From Myxocyprinus asiaticus (taxonomy: Eukaryota; Chordata; Actinopteri; Cypriniformes; Catostomidae): DNA of 64,000 nt. The notes beneath the pieces are model-generated. The model ran no database searches. It was not told where the DNA came from and worked only from the letters and a program-made list of their open reading frames with translations. The position numbers and the translations under genes were made by a program. Positions 11,566 through 25,771 of this stretch are shown here, piece after piece (positions within the stretch are counted from its first letter, which is position 1; every line of letters begins with the position of its first letter). Where the stretch lies: positions 25,783,197-25,847,196 of the forward strand of contig NC_059356.1 in NCBI RefSeq assembly GCF_019703515.2, read 5' to 3'.

Positions 11566-11623
11566 GGTGTGTATGTGTGTGTGTGTGTGTGCGCATGAGT
11601 GTGCGTGTGTGTGTGTGTGTGTG
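11566..11623. repeat. (TG)n microsatellite
   Basis: TG units with GCGCATGAGTGTGCG interruptions. No gene. Confidence 0.9.
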
Positions 11624-12360
11624 ATGGAGCAGTGCTATCAGGTAGCCTGATACAATCCCGGCCTTAATGAGCTCAATATGAGCACCAACAGAACAATCCT
11701 TCATCTACCTCTCTGTCTTTCCACACAGACCTGTCCTGACCACAAAAACCCTTACAGAGAAAGTCAGATGACCTGACTCAGTAGCTAAAAGGTAGGGCTA
11801 ATATCTCAATAGTTTTCAAATACTATATATTTATTATATTTTAATCAGAGGAACCATCATTTCAACCAAACAGCCATTGTTGCCGAGGTTTCAAAAAGTT
11901 TTATGTAAGAACTAAAACACAGTAAACGTCTAGTTAAAAAATAATCAAGGTTAAAAATCTAGTTAAAAATAATCAAGTTTTCAGCAGAATATTTTCCACT
12001 GAATGAACTCTAGGAGGAATTACATTTAATAATTTTTATTTATATGCATTAATATAACAATATGTATTAACAACCAGCAATATTTACCTACATATACTTG
12101 TACTAAAAATATAAAAAATATAAAAATATAAAAAATGCTACTTCCAAGAGACTTCCATTCACATTATTGAGTGATGATAACGTTAAACCACAGTTTTGAA
12201 ATAATTTACTGAATTAACTGACACTGATTGACAAATTAATTGAACTTAACACTAACACAGTTTTTGCCACTAAATTTTAAATCAGTAGCTATTAAAACAC
12301 GTCTGAACACATCCATGCTCCTGGTCACAAGATAAGAAAGTGGCCGGGGGGGGGGGGGGC

Positions 12361-12680
12361 AATTGGCCCGGTTGCTAGGGTAGGTATAGTCACATGGGGT
12401 AACCTCCTCGTGGTCACTATAATGTGGTTCTCGCTCTCGGCGGGGCGCATGGTGAGTTATGCATGGATGCCGTGGAGAAAAGCGTGAAGCCTCCACACGT
12501 GCTACGTCTCCGCAGTAACGCGCTCAACAAGCCACGTGATAAAATGCGCGGATTGACTGTCTCAGATGTGGAAGCAACTGAGATTCGTCCTCTGCCACCC
12601 GGATTGAGGCGAGTCACAACGCCACCACGATGACCTAGAGCGCATTGGGAATTGGGCATAACAATTTAGGGAGAAAAAGA
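12361..12680 (+). mobile_element. tRNA-derived SINE, copy 3, head missing
   Basis: The plus strand matches the body of copies 1 and 2 from CAATTGGCCCGGTTGCTAGG to GGGAATTGGGCAT and an A-rich tail. The tRNA head with A and B boxes is absent. In its place is a run of 13 G at 12348-12360. It is therefore a truncated copy that cannot be transcribed from its own promoter. Confidence 0.82.
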
Positions 12681-13063
12681 AACTTAATGGCCAAAAAAAG
12701 ACATTAAAATCATCTAAAATTTCACAATGTTGCTTAATTTTATATCGCCAGAAAATTCATAACAGATACTGTATATTGTTAATACCTGATGTAAACCCCC
12801 TGCCGGGAGGGTCTTTTTCTTACTCTCCTGATGCTCCAAATAAAGCCTAAACATCTTCCCTGAAATCCATTCACACCCTCAAAACATTCTGGGAATGCAG
12901 GGTCATTCATCCTGAGCCAGCAACAACAGAACAACATAGATCTGAACAAGACACCAGCCGTGATGCTAATCTTTTAGAGAATAAGTCAACGTACCTCACC
13001 ATGTCAGATTACACAGAAAAAGAGAGATGCAAAACAAGAAGAGCGGGGAAAAAAAAACTTGAA

Positions 13064-13816
13064 TGGATAGCTCACCCAAAATGAAAATTCTGTGATAATT
13101 TTTTACCCTCATATAATTTCAAACCTGTATTAATTTCTTTCCCCTATTGAACACTAAAGGTGTAAAAGGATATCCAGGCCAGACCACTTTTCCATCTAGT
13201 TAAAGTGAATGAAGTCTAGGGCTGGTCAAGCTACAAAGTTTCAAAAAGGAATTATCAAAGTATCATAAAAGTGGTCCAGATGATGCATGCAAGTCTTCTT
13301 AAGCAATGCAACTGATGGATATTAAGTCTTATTCACTGATAATCTTCCCTCCAGTGGGCTGTCAACCACTGTGAATAATTCTGAATCAGTTATTTGAACT
13401 TGAGAACTGGATCAGTCTGACAAATCATTTAGCCCGGTTTTGTGAACTTAACTGATTTGTTGAAAAGATGCCCCTCAAAAGAGAGATTTGGTAATTAATT
13501 AAATGGCACTGCCAAGGAGAGCTTGGGCAGATGTCAAGATTTCTAGGGAATAATCTTGTTCCTCATTCGAAGTTATTGTATGACTTGAAATATAGTGGAT
13601 GAGTCATATGAACCACTTTCAAGATACATATATGGTGCCTTTTTTGTCATTTTGAAGCTTAACAACCTCAGTCCTCATTCACTTTGATTAAATGGAAGAG
13701 TGGCCAGGATTATCTTTGAAAAATGTACCATTTGTGTTGCACAGAAGAAAGAAAGCCATAGAGGTTTGGAACAACATGAAGTGAGTACAAAGAAAGAATT
13801 TTCATTTTTGGGTGAA
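13064..13816. mobile_element. Foldback MITE, TTCACCC-type
   Basis: The left end TGGATAGCTCACCCAAAATG and right end CATTTTTGGGTGAACTA are inverted, as are GTGAATGAAGTCTAGGGCTG and the inverse near 13665. The body resembles the copy at 4455-5112. Confidence 0.72.
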
Positions 13817-13919
13817 CTACTAATGTTTGGGTTTTCCTCTAATATGTAAAATGCCAGCCAATCAGATGAGCTACAGATTGACCATTTCTCACATTTTGCA
13901 TTATGCATCACACCACTAG

Positions 13920-13925
<6 letters not shown>

Positions 13926-13962
<37 letters not shown>
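13926..13962. repeat. (CA)n microsatellite
   Basis: About 18 CA units, next to a unique stretch (13968-14105) that I list as a candidate conserved element. Confidence 0.95.
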
Positions 13963-13965
<3 letters not shown>

Positions 13966-15267
13966 CAGTATACGGCAGTCCGAGCAGCGCTAAGCCTCGC
14001 ATCGAGTTGTTCATAAATAATACCATCATGCACTGGGTCCACAGCTGGGTCTGCTCGCGGGACAGTTTGAATTATGCAAAGACCTGCACAGTCCATGCCC
14101 CTACACACACACACACACAAAACAACACACTCATATGGCACAGACATTCTACATACATCTCACACATATTCACATTCACGCACCAACAGGCACAAACCGA
14201 CTGTTGAGACACTGCAAGGGAACAATTTTCACATATCAATTTAGTAGGAAACATGTCTGAACTACTAACTCCACAGACTGAGAGAACAGAAAAGGGAGTT
14301 TAAAATGTGCCTGAATCAATCAGCCAGGGAAAACAATGCCAGGTATCACAGGCTGCGAGCTGGTTCATCTCTCTCATTCACCTCATTCAAATTTGGATGA
14401 GCAAGGCAGAATGCAGGTTGACAAGAGTGTGATTACTTTGGGAGGATGCTGGGATTTGGCACTATGTTATTTATGCCACATTTGTCAGTGAGTGATATAT
14501 GCTTCATGCACAAAGACCTTTCTCTTTGCCTCTCTTCTCTTTCACTCTGTTTCATTCTCTTGTCCTGCTGCCACACAGTTAGGAGAGTTAAAGTCGAAAT
14601 GAACCGCACTTTTTAATGTATGTTCTTAGATTACATTTTATTGTCACGTTATTACATATTAACAGAAGAATATCTGTCTTCGCAATATTTCATAAAAATT
14701 TAATAACTAAATGTAACCCTGTCCTACAACTACCTGGCTCTATTCTGGTATATAACACCTGCTTTTCACAATCCAATCAATTCCCATTGAATAAAATCAA
14801 GTACCAACCTAAATTATTTCTCATTAAATCAGATTACAGAACTAAAATAAGTTTAACTCTAAACTAATCAAGAATGCCACATTTTCATTACAACAGTCTA
14901 AGCAAAATTAGGTTAAATATGTTTCTTATTAGCCTGTGTCTTTTGTGTTTAATGTATCAGTTTTTCTTTTTTCATTTTCTTTTTGAATTTTACATTTTAC
15001 ATTTCAAATTCAAAGTGATTTGGCATAACCATTTCATACAATACAAATAACAAAAACAGACAATGGGGCCAGTGATGGAAATAAAATAAATAAAATAAAA
15101 TAAAAACTACATGTGAAATGAATGTGAACAAGACATTAATTAACATTAAGGATATTCTACAGAACAGAATATTCTATTGTAAATTATAAAATGGAATACA
15201 GTCCAGACAGTGATAATACAATGTTTCTGCTGTGCTAAAATCCACAATATAGAGTTATGACACACTA

Positions 15268-15457
15268 CATTTACATTTAGCTGACGCTTTTTATCCAAAG
15301 CGACTTACAGTGCCCTGATTACAGGGACAATCCCCCTGGAGCAACCTGGAGTTAAGTGCCTTGCTCAAGGACACAGTGGCGGTGGATGTGGGGATTGAAC
15401 CAGCAACCTTCCACTTACCAGTTCAGTGCTTTAGTCCACTACACCACCACCACTCCA
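15268..15457 (-). mobile_element. Second tRNA-derived SINE family
   Basis: On the minus strand TGGTGTAGTGGACTAAAGCA looks like an A box and GGTTGCTGGTTCAATCCCCA contains a B box. The element runs out through AAGTCGCTTTGGATAAAAAG to a TAAATGTAAATGTA tail. The TCCAAAGCGACTTACAGTG segment is a very common fish repeat. It is unrelated in sequence to the other SINE family here. Confidence 0.75.
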
Positions 15458-15992
15458 ATGGAGTGATTCAAGAAATAAGGTACAGTCATGGCTGAATGGG
15501 TTGCGGGCATTCCGCTGTGCGTTGTGCCTTTTAGCTGTGACTATACTCACAATATGGCCTCTTGTACCCAGTGGTGTAGCCCCCCCCACCCCAGAATATT
15601 ACAGATTATTCTTTGACTTCTAATATATATTTACAAAATAGTTTAATAATTTAAAAATGCATAAATTCTGATTTCTGAAAGTGTGAAAGACCTGTTTGAA
15701 TGTGCCGCTTTTCTGCTATTAAGGAAAATTGGGTAAAAATTTTTTTGGCCCATCCATTTTTAATGAGGCCCACCCAAAAGTCATTTCCTGGCTACGCCTT
15801 TGCTTTTACCTTATGGCTTAAATATAGAATTTTCTCAACCTTCTATTGTAGTAAATAGACAACTGGTAGTAATGATGGGTGGTTAGGTTCTAGTTTCATA
15901 AGTTGTGGGATTCAAGTAGGAATTTAAATATATACATGTATACACACATATAGACATTTATGAACATTTACATATACGTATATCATACTCTA

Positions 15993-16148
<156 letters not shown>

Positions 16149-17172
16149 TTAAATATGTTAGACAGTGAATAATGTGGGAGTTAGATGAGTACAGCTTCTC
16201 TGCAGCATCACATATGTTCAGACAGTAACAGAGGCATTAAAACCATCTGTGATAATGGCTCCATCTAGCCACTATAGGAACTGTACTCTGCTCCATTTAA
16301 ACCATTCAGACACTTACAGTTTCCCTCACAGCAGGGACGACCTTCACTATGATCTTGTATGGAGAGGAATCCAACTGGTTGGAGTTGCCTCCAAACAGCT
16401 TTTAAACATTTGAAGGACAGCGTGATACGCTGCCTCATTTTTAGAGCTTTTAACATCTGTGCTTCCAGATAGCAGAAAAACAGCTTCCTGTCTGACTTTG
16501 TGAGGCAGTGTCAGAATTAAATGGAAATATTTGCCCCCTGGAGATGATTTTTTATGGATATTTTTAAAGACAGAGGGCAGATGGTTAATTCTAACAATGT
16601 AAAAACACACAGCCTTTTCATCCATTTATGTCAAAAACTTAAACTGAATTCTCAATCTGAACAATTATTGCTATAAAATTACGGCTATAAAATTAAATCA
16701 ACATGATATATGATAACACTAACACTCAGATAGAATAAATGTTGACTACGTAAACTATAACATTTTGTAGAAGCACCAAATCCCTACCTAGATAGGCATA
16801 GAGTAGAATATAAATATAACAAACAATAAGAGATAAAACATTTTGCCCCACATTTTAAATATCTGGGGCATTTTTTGTAACTTTCTATGGCATTTCTACC
16901 CCAAGACCTGGTTAAACTAAGTTTTTGAAATGTTTTAAACAAAGAAACATTATGATGTAAAATTAGTATCGTGCCATTTGTGCTCTGAACCCCAGTTAAT
17001 TTCTGACTCAGGTCTGAGGTGACCATTGCTGAGATCCAAATAAACAACATGCTCTCAAAAGCAAGAGACCTACCACTGAAACAATCTCCCTTCAGAGAGA
17101 GCTATCATGCTGGGTTTCCACTTCCTTCATTGCTACTAATGTGATAGGAGACCCTGTGTTCATGTAGCCTCT

Positions 17173-17200
17173 GGTGTGTGTGTGTGTGTGTGTGTGTGTT
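17173..17200. repeat. (TG)n microsatellite
   Basis: Fourteen TG units. Confidence 0.9.
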
Positions 17201-17445
17201 CTGTTTAAGTCTGGAGATGAGTCATGGCTGCAGTGCTCACCCTCTACACTTCCTCCTTACACATCTACACCTCCAGAGGCTTTAGTGTGTGTGTTCACTT
17301 CTATGGTTTGGGGGGGAAAACATGTCCCCAAAAGTGAGTTGAATCTGTCAAAACCTCCCCTTGGGCAATTTCAGAACATCCTAATTTGATAAACGATTCA
17401 TAAATACAAGTAAATAATGTATTTTTTATTTTTTTTATTTTTTTT

Positions 17446-17771
17446 GGTAACACTTTACAATAAGGTTCTATTTGTTAACATTAGTTAACAATGTTAACAT
17501 GAACTAACAATGAGCAATATTTTTACAGCATTTCTTAATCTTGGTTAATGCTAATTTCAACATAGAGTAATACATTTTTTAAAAGTTGTACATGTTTACA
17601 TTAGTTAATGCACTATGAACTAACAAGAACTAACAATGAACAATTGTATTGTTATTAACTAACATTAACTAAGATTAATCAATGCTGTAAAAAATATATA
17701 GTTCATTGTTTGTTCATGAAACCTATTGCATTAACTAATGTTAATGAATGGAACCTTGTAAAGTTTTACAG
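17446..17771. mobile_element. GTAACACTT MITE, intact copy
   Basis: Ends GTAACACTTTACAATAAGGT and ATGGAACCTTGTAAAGTTTTAC are inverted. The inner TAACATTAGTTAAC and TTAACTAATGTTAATG are inverted as well, so the whole 326 bp can fold. Non-coding. Confidence 0.8.
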
Positions 17772-18070
17772 TTTTTTTATTGTTATTTTTTTTATTGTTA
17801 TTTTAAAGAGGCAAAAAGCTTTCTTTTAGGGGTAGGGTATGATGCACTGCAAAGATGCAGTAAAACACGCAGTATCTACACATTTTGTCAAACTTGAGTT
17901 ATGACTGAAATCGGGTCTTTTAGACTATGATCTGTCCTGTGACAGACAGGTTTGGCTCACCTCAGCTCAGATTCAGAGAAAATAGAGTGAAACTATTTTA
18001 TCAAAGTTTTGGCTCTGTAGGAGAGTGTGGTTAAGGGGTAGTTTATAGTCATATATGCATTATATCGGTA

Positions 18071-18932
18071 TACACGGATCAGCCACAACATTAAAACCAC
18101 CTGCCTAATATTGGGTAGGTCCCCCTCGTGCTGCCAAAACAGCGCCAACCCGCATCTCAAAATAGCTTTCTGAGATTATTTTCTTCTCACCACAATTGTA
18201 CAGAGCGGTTATCTGAGTTACCATAGAAACTGTCAGTTCGAACCAGTCTGGCAATTCTCTGTTGACCTCTCTCATCAACAAGGCATTTCCATCCACAGAA
18301 CTGCCCCTCACTGGATGTTTTTTGCTTTTGGCACCATTCAAAGTAAATTCTAGAGACTGTTGTATGTGAAAATGCCAGGAGATCAGCAGTTACAGAAATA
18401 CTTAAACCAGCCCATCTGGCACCAACAATCATGCCACAGTCTAAATCACTGAGATCACATTTTTTCCCCATTCTGATGGTTGATGTGAACATTAACTGAA
18501 GCTCCTGACTCGTATTTGCATGAATTTATGCATTGCTCTGCTGCCACATGATTGGCTGATTAGATAATCACATGGATGGTTGTTGATGCCAGGCGGGCTG
18601 GTTTGAGTATTTCTGTAACCGCTGATCTCCTGGGATTTTCACACACAACAGTCTCTAGAATTTACTCAGAATGATGCCAAAAACAAAAAACATCAAGTGA
18701 GTGGCAGTTCTGCGGACGGAAATGCCTTGTTGATGAGAGAGGTCAACAGAGAATGGCCAGACTGATTCGAACTGACAAAGTCTACAGTAACTCAGATAAC
18801 CACTCTGAACAGTTGTGGTGAGAAGAATATAATCTCAGAATGCTATTCTGAGATGCGGGTTGGCACAGTTTTGGCGGCACAAGGGGGACCTACACAATAT
18901 TAGGCAGGTGGTTTTAATGTTGTGGCTGATCG

Positions 18933-18937
<5 letters not shown>
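18071..18937. mobile_element. Foldback Tc1 derivative, copy 1
   Basis: Two inverted arms (about 18073-18435 and 18578-18937) end in TACACNGATCAGCCACAACAT and its inverse, separated by a non-palindromic spacer of about 140 bp. Each arm carries the same part of a Tc1 transposase, the DNA-binding region, so on the minus strand one arm reads GMIVGARWAGLSISVTADLL and HTTVSRIYFEW. No DDE catalytic part is present, so it cannot move itself. A transcript through it would form a hairpin of about 360 bp. Confidence 0.88.

Positions 18938-18984
<47 letters not shown>
18938..18984. repeat. (TA)n tract between two transposons
   Basis: About 23 TA units bridge the foldback element and the Sleeping-Beauty-type element; both insert at TA. 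Confidence 0.95.
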
Positions 18985-20596
<1,612 letters not shown>

Positions 20597-20887
20597 ATAT
20601 ATTTATGCAACCCCAATTCCGAAAAAGTTGGGACAGTATGAAAAATGCTAATAAAAACAAAAAGGAGTGATTTGTAAATAATATTCACCCTTTACTATAT
20701 TGAAAGCACTACAACTAAACATTATATGATGTTTTATCTTGTAAATTTTAGTTTTTTTTTAATGTACAGTAATTTCAAATCAGATGATTGCAACACGCTC
20801 TAAAAAAGTTGAGACAGGGGCAATTTAAGACTAATAACAGTTTGACGAGTTGAAATAACAAGGCGATGTGCAAAAAATGTTAAACAG

Positions 20888-21800
20888 GTGAGGCAATTGT
20901 GTCATAATACTGTATACTGTATAAGGAGCCTCCAAAAACAGCCTAGTCCTTCAAGAGCAAGGATCGTTCAAGACTTGTCAATTTGCCAACATATGCTTCA
21001 GCAAATAATCCAGCACTTTCAGAACAATGTTCCCCAAAGACAAATTGGAAGGATTTTGGGCATTTCACCCTCTACAGTGCACAATATAGGAATTCAAGGA
21101 ATCTGGTCAAATCTCGGTGCGTAAAGGGTAAGACGAAAACCACTTCTGAATGTGCCTGATCTCTGATCCCTCAGACGTCACTGTCTTAAAAAACATCATT
21201 CATCTGTAATGGATATCATGAACATGGGCTTGGGATAACTTAAGTAAACCTTTGTTAGTCGACACCATTCGCTGCTGCATCCACAGATGCAAGTTAAGAC
21301 TTTACTATGCAAAGCAGAAGCCCTACATCAACACTGTCCAGAAGCGCTGCCGACTTCTCTGGGCTCGGTCTCATCTTAGATGGAAAGTAGAACAGTGGAA
21401 CCATGTTTTTTGGCCCGATGAGTCCACATTTCAAATCGTTTTTGAAAAACATAGCTGGCGTATTCCCCGGGCCAAAGAGGAAAAGGACCACCCAAAATCC
21501 AGTGTCTGTATGGGCCAGGGGTGTGTCAGTGCCCATGGCATGGGTAACTCGTACATCTGTGAGGGCACCATTAATGCAGACAGATATGTACAAATTTTGG
21601 AACAGCATATACTGCTATCCAGCACCGTCTTTTCCAGGGATGTCCTGGCAATTTCAGCAGGACAACTTCAAACCACATACTGGCCGAATAAGCAGAGAGT
21701 GTGGGTGCTAGATTGGCATGCAGTCCTGACCACCTCCAATTGAGAATGTGTGGTGCATTATGAAGCGCACAATGCGGCAACGAAGACCCCGTACAATTTT
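20888..21800 (+). pseudogene. Tc1-like transposase, frameshifted
   Basis: The amino region shows a helix-turn-helix (VPQRQIGRILGISPSTVHNI). The core shows WNHVFWPDESTFQ with the first catalytic Asp, QQDNFKPHTGRIS with the second in a shifted frame, and PIENVWCIMKRTMRQRRPRT with the catalytic Glu in yet another frame near 21737. All three acidic positions survive, but stops (for example after 21120) and at least two frameshifts make it non-functional. Confidence 0.85.
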
Positions 21801-21982
21801 GCAGCTGAAGACCTAAATAATGGGGGAAAATTCCTTTTTAAACATAACAAATTTGTTTCTTCAGTGCCTAAATGCTTAATAAGTGTTGTTAGAAGAAATG
21901 TTTCACAGTGGTAAATCCACAAGGTAAAAACATAATATAATGTTTAGTTGTAGTGCTTTCAATGTAGCAAAGGGTGAATATA

Positions 21983-23522
21983 CAGTGCATCCGGAAAGTA
22001 TTCACAGCGCTTCACTTTTTCCACATTTTGTTATGTTACAGCCTTTATCCAAAATGGATTACATTCATTATTTTCCTCAAAATTCTACAAACAATACCCC
22101 ATAATGACAACGTGAAAGAAGTTTGTTTGAAATCTTTGCAAATTTATTCAAAATAAAAAACGAAAGAAATCACATGTACATAAGTATTCACAGCCTTTGC
22201 TCAATACTTTATTGAAGCACCTTTGGCACCAAATACAGCCTCAAGTCTTTTTGAGTATGATGCTACAAGCTTGGCACATCTATTTTTGGGCAGTTTCTCC
22301 CATTCTTCTCTCAAGCTCCATCAGGTTGGATGGGGAGCGTCGGTGCACAGCCATTTTCAGATCTCTCCAGAGATGTTCAATCGGGTTCAAGTCTGGGCTC
22401 TGGCTGGGCCACTCAAGGACATTCACAGAGTTGTCCCGTAGCCACTCCTTTGTTATCTTGGCTGTGTGCTTAGGGTCGTTGTCCTGTTGGAAGATGAACC
22501 TTCACCCCAGTCTGAGGTCCAGAGCGCTCTAGAGCAGGTTTTCAACAAGGATGTCTCTGTACATTGCTGCATTCATCTTTCCCTCGATCCTGACTAGTCT
22601 CCCAGTTCCTGCCACTGAAAAACATCCCCACAGCATGATGCTGCCACCACCATGCTTCACTGTAGGGATAGTATTGGCCAGGTGATGAGCGGTGCCTGGT
22701 TTCCTCCAGACATGATGCTTGCCATTCAGGCCAAAGAGTTCAATCTTTGTTTCTCATGGTCTGAGAGTCCTTCAGGTGCCTTTTGGCAAACTCCAGGCAG
22801 GCTGTCATGTGCCTTTTACTGAGGAGTGGCTTCCGTCTGGCCACTCTACCATACAGGCCTGATTGGTGGAGTGCTGCAGAGATGGTTGTTCTTCTGGAAG
22901 GTTCTCCTCTCTCCACAGAGAAACGCTGGAGCTCTGTCAGAGTGACCATCGGGTTCTTGGTCACCTCCCTGACTAAGGCCCTTCTCCCCCGATCGCTCAG
23001 TTTGGCCGGGCGGCCAGCTCTAGGAAGAGTCCTGGTGGTTCCAAACTTCTTCCATTTACGGATGATGGAGGGCACTGTGCTCATTGGGACCTTCAATGCT
23101 GCAGAAATTTTTCTGTACCCTTCCCCAGATCTGTGCCTCGATACAATCCTGTCTCGGAGTTCTACAGACAATTCCTTGGAGTTCATGGCTTGGTTTGTGC
23201 TCTGACATGCACTGTTAACTGTGGGACCTTATATAGACAGGTGTGTGCCTTTCCAAATCATGTCCAATCAACTGAATTTTCCACAGGTGGACTCCAATCA
23301 AGTTGTAGAAACATCTCAATGATGATCAGTGGAAGCAGGATGCACCTGAGCTCAATTCCGAGTGTCATGGCAAAGGCTGTGAATACTTATGTACGTGATT
23401 TTTTTTTTCATTTTTTATTTGTAATAAATTTGCAAAGATTTCAAACAAACTTCTTCCACGTTGTCATTATGGGATATTGTTTGTAGAATTTTGAGGAAAA
23501 TAATGAATTTAATCCATTTTGG
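21983..23522 (-). mobile_element. Tc1 transposon nested in the preceding Tc1
   Basis: It starts CAGTGCATCCGGAAAGTATT after TA. Its right terminal repeat stops at ATCCATTTTGG, short of the outer inverse of the left end, so the right end is truncated by roughly 50 bp judged from the left repeat. The inner repeats (ACAACGTGAAAGAAG and its inverse) are clear. The family is widespread in fishes, with relatives reported from lampreys and amphibians (recalled, not checked). Confidence 0.87.
22205..23186 (-). pseudogene. Tc1 transposase with deleted first catalytic segment
   Basis: The amino part starts MNSKELSVELRDRIVSRHRS at 23186 and is open to 22740, covering the paired-like domain. It runs DSQTMRNK and then out of frame into [16 protein letters not shown]; the bases that should encode the WSDET segment between them are missing. 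Further on there are two in-frame stops (TAG at 22531-22529 and TGA at 22504-22502) before [14 protein letters not shown] and [15 protein letters not shown]. Confidence 0.88.
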
Positions 23523-23593
23523 AATCACTCCTTTTTGTTTTTATTAGCATTTTTCAGACTGTCCCTACATTTTCGGAATTGGGGTTGTATATA

Positions 23594-24438
23594 TACACCG
23601 ATCAGCCACAGCATTAAAACCACCTGCCTAATGTTGTATAGATCCCCCTTGTGCTGCCAAAACAGCGCCAACCCGCATCTCAGAATAGCATTCTGAGATG
23701 CTATTCTTCTCACCACAACTGTACAGTGTGGTTATCTGAGTTACCATAGAAATTATCAGTTCGAATCAGTCTGGCCATTCTCTGTTGACCAATCTCATCA
23801 ACAAGGCATTTCCGTCCACAGAACTGCCGCTCACTGGATGTTTTTTGTTTTTGGCACCATTCAGAGTAAATTCTAGAGACTGTTGTGTGTGAAAATCCCA
23901 GGAGATCAGCAGTTACAGAAATACTTAAACAAGCCCATCTAGCACCAACAATCATCCAAGTGATTTATCTAATCAGCCAATCGTGTGGCAGCAGTGCAGT
24001 GCATAAAATCATGCATACACGGGTCAGGAGCTTCAGTTAATGTTCATATCAACCATCAAAATGGGGACAAAATGTGACCTCAGTGATTTGGACTGTGGCA
24101 TGATTGTTGGTGCCAGACGGGCTGGTTTGAGAATTTCTGTAACTACTCATCTCCTATGATTTAGTCTCTAGAATTTACTCAGAACGGTGCCAAAAACAAC
24201 AAAATCCAGTGAGCGGCAGTTCTGTGGACGGAAATGCCTTGTTGATGAGAGAGGTCAACAGAAAATGGCGTAGACTGACAAAGTCTATGGTAACTCAGAT
24301 AACCGCTCTGTACAATTGTGGTGAGAAGAATATCATCTCAGAATGCTATTCTGAGATGCGTATCGGTGCTGTTTTGGTGGCACGAGGGGACCTACACAAT
24401 ATTAGGCAGGTGTTTTTAATGTTGTGGCTGATTGCTGT
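23594..24438. mobile_element. Foldback Tc1 derivative, copy 2, opposite orientation
   Basis: Same arms as copy 1 (ends TACACCGATCAGCCACAGCA and the inverse near 24430), again holding only transposase amino-terminal sequence. The unpaired spacer reads as the reverse complement of that in copy 1: CCAATCGTGTGGCAGCAG here against CTGCTGCCACATGATTGG there. The element therefore sits the other way round. One arm junction is shorter than in copy 1. Confidence 0.86.
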
Positions 24439-24854
24439 ATATATACAGTATATGTAAATAAAGCACAATACATATATAATTAGCTTTATACAGTATATGG
24501 TATGTGGCATAAGATAGTTCAGTATGTGGTATAATTAAACAGAGAGGGACACACCCAGCTCCAGTGCAGTGAAATGGCAGATGGGGTGTGTGTACAGTAT
24601 GTGTGTATCACTCATGATTGTAAGGAAGGTGCAAAGAGGTGTGTGTTCCCTTTTCACCAGCGCTGCATGAAATCTGTAGCCACAGAATTCAGCAGAATTC
24701 AGACATTGGTCATTCACAAAGTTCTCCACATGCATCATCCCCTGTGTGTATTTACATTAAATATTTTAGCTAGTTTGAAAATGCTTTCAACTACCAATGC
24801 AGGCTTGTGTTTAAAAGCTGCTCTTTACTTTACAAAACTTTTGTTTTTTAATGG

Positions 24855-25138
24855 ATGAGTTGGACCAGAAAGTGAAGGAAAAGCAGCCAACAAGTGTCCA
24901 GCATACACGAGAACTCCTTCAATACTGATTAACAAGCATCCAAGGTGGATACCTCATGAAAGTTAGTTGAGAGAATGCCCAGAGTGTGCTGAGCTGTAAT
25001 CTAGGCAAAGGATGGCTATAGTGAAGAAGTTAAAAGAAAAGATAGTTTCGATTTGTTTAGCATTTTTGGTAACTAAATATTTCTCATAATTCCATTTGTG
25101 TTATCTCATAGTTTTAGAACTTTTTGACTGGCAGTGTA
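24855..25138. mobile_element. Tc1-derived MITE, right-half fragment
   Basis: Matches the right half of the family at 7829 and 63306 (GATGAGTTGGACCA, GAACTCCTTCAATACTG, TTTTTGACTGGCAGTGTA). The left half is missing. Confidence 0.75.
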
Positions 25139-25424
25139 AGAGTAAGTGCACTGAAGTGTTGAGAGTGATTTGATAATCAAATCCACTGGGTTGTTTAATA
25201 TCCAGCAAGTACACAAACTACTACACAGTAGCTCTTTGAGGAACTGTATTCTTCTGACACTCAAACTAACATGCAAACTTGAGTGGTGTGATGAGAGTGG
25301 CAGCTCTGAGAATGAGATTGTGATCCACGACAATCTGTCCTGACTGAAGGTCCACTGAGGGCTGAAACTTTTCTCCTCTAATCTGACACTATGTGCTTTG
25401 CTGTCAGGTGGCAGGAAGCAGCCG

Positions 25425-25426
<2 letters not shown>

Positions 25427-25461
<35 letters not shown>
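25427..25461. repeat. (CA)n microsatellite
   Basis: About 17 CA units abutting the interspersed repeat that was later split by a DIRS element. Confidence 0.93.
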
Positions 25462-25464
<3 letters not shown>

Positions 25465-25677
25465 TGGTGCGGCTATCCTTAGAGGACTCTCCATAGACAT
25501 AATGAGTTTTATACTGTACGAACTATAGATTCTATCCCCTAACCCTAACCCTCACAAAAAACGTTCTGCATTTTTTACATTTTCAAAAAAACATAGTTTA
25601 ATATGTTTTTTAAGCGATTTGAATTATGGGGACACTATAAATCAACATTTATAGCATAATAACCTTGTAATTACCAG
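25462..25677. repeat. Interspersed repeat, left part (split by DIRS copy A)
   Basis: Shares GAGGACTCTCCATAGAC, TATCCCCTAACCCTAACCCTC and CATTTATAGCATAATAACC with 3883-4150. The right part, TAACCTAAAAAAATGTCCTC followed by GTTAACCACC, resumes at about 28695, on the far side of the DIRS element. Confidence 0.75.
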
Positions 25678-25771
25678 TTCCCTATCTGTCACTCACTCGA
25701 CATTGTGTCGATGTAGTGACACTAGGGGTCACTCTTGGGAGCCCGAGACACCTCTGGTCTTTGATAAAAGG

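Larger units (their letters stand above)
20606..23590 (+). mobile_element. Tc1-like element hosting a second Tc1
   Basis: The left terminus is TGCAACCCCAATTCCGAAAA and the right terminus is its inverse, TTTTCGGAATTGGGGTTGTA. The right repeat is cut in two: TAGTGCTTTCAATGTAGCAA ends at 21980 and AATCACTCCTTTTTG resumes at 23523, matching the unbroken left repeat apart from a few lost bases. The cut is filled by the Tc1 at 21983-23522. Confidence 0.88.
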
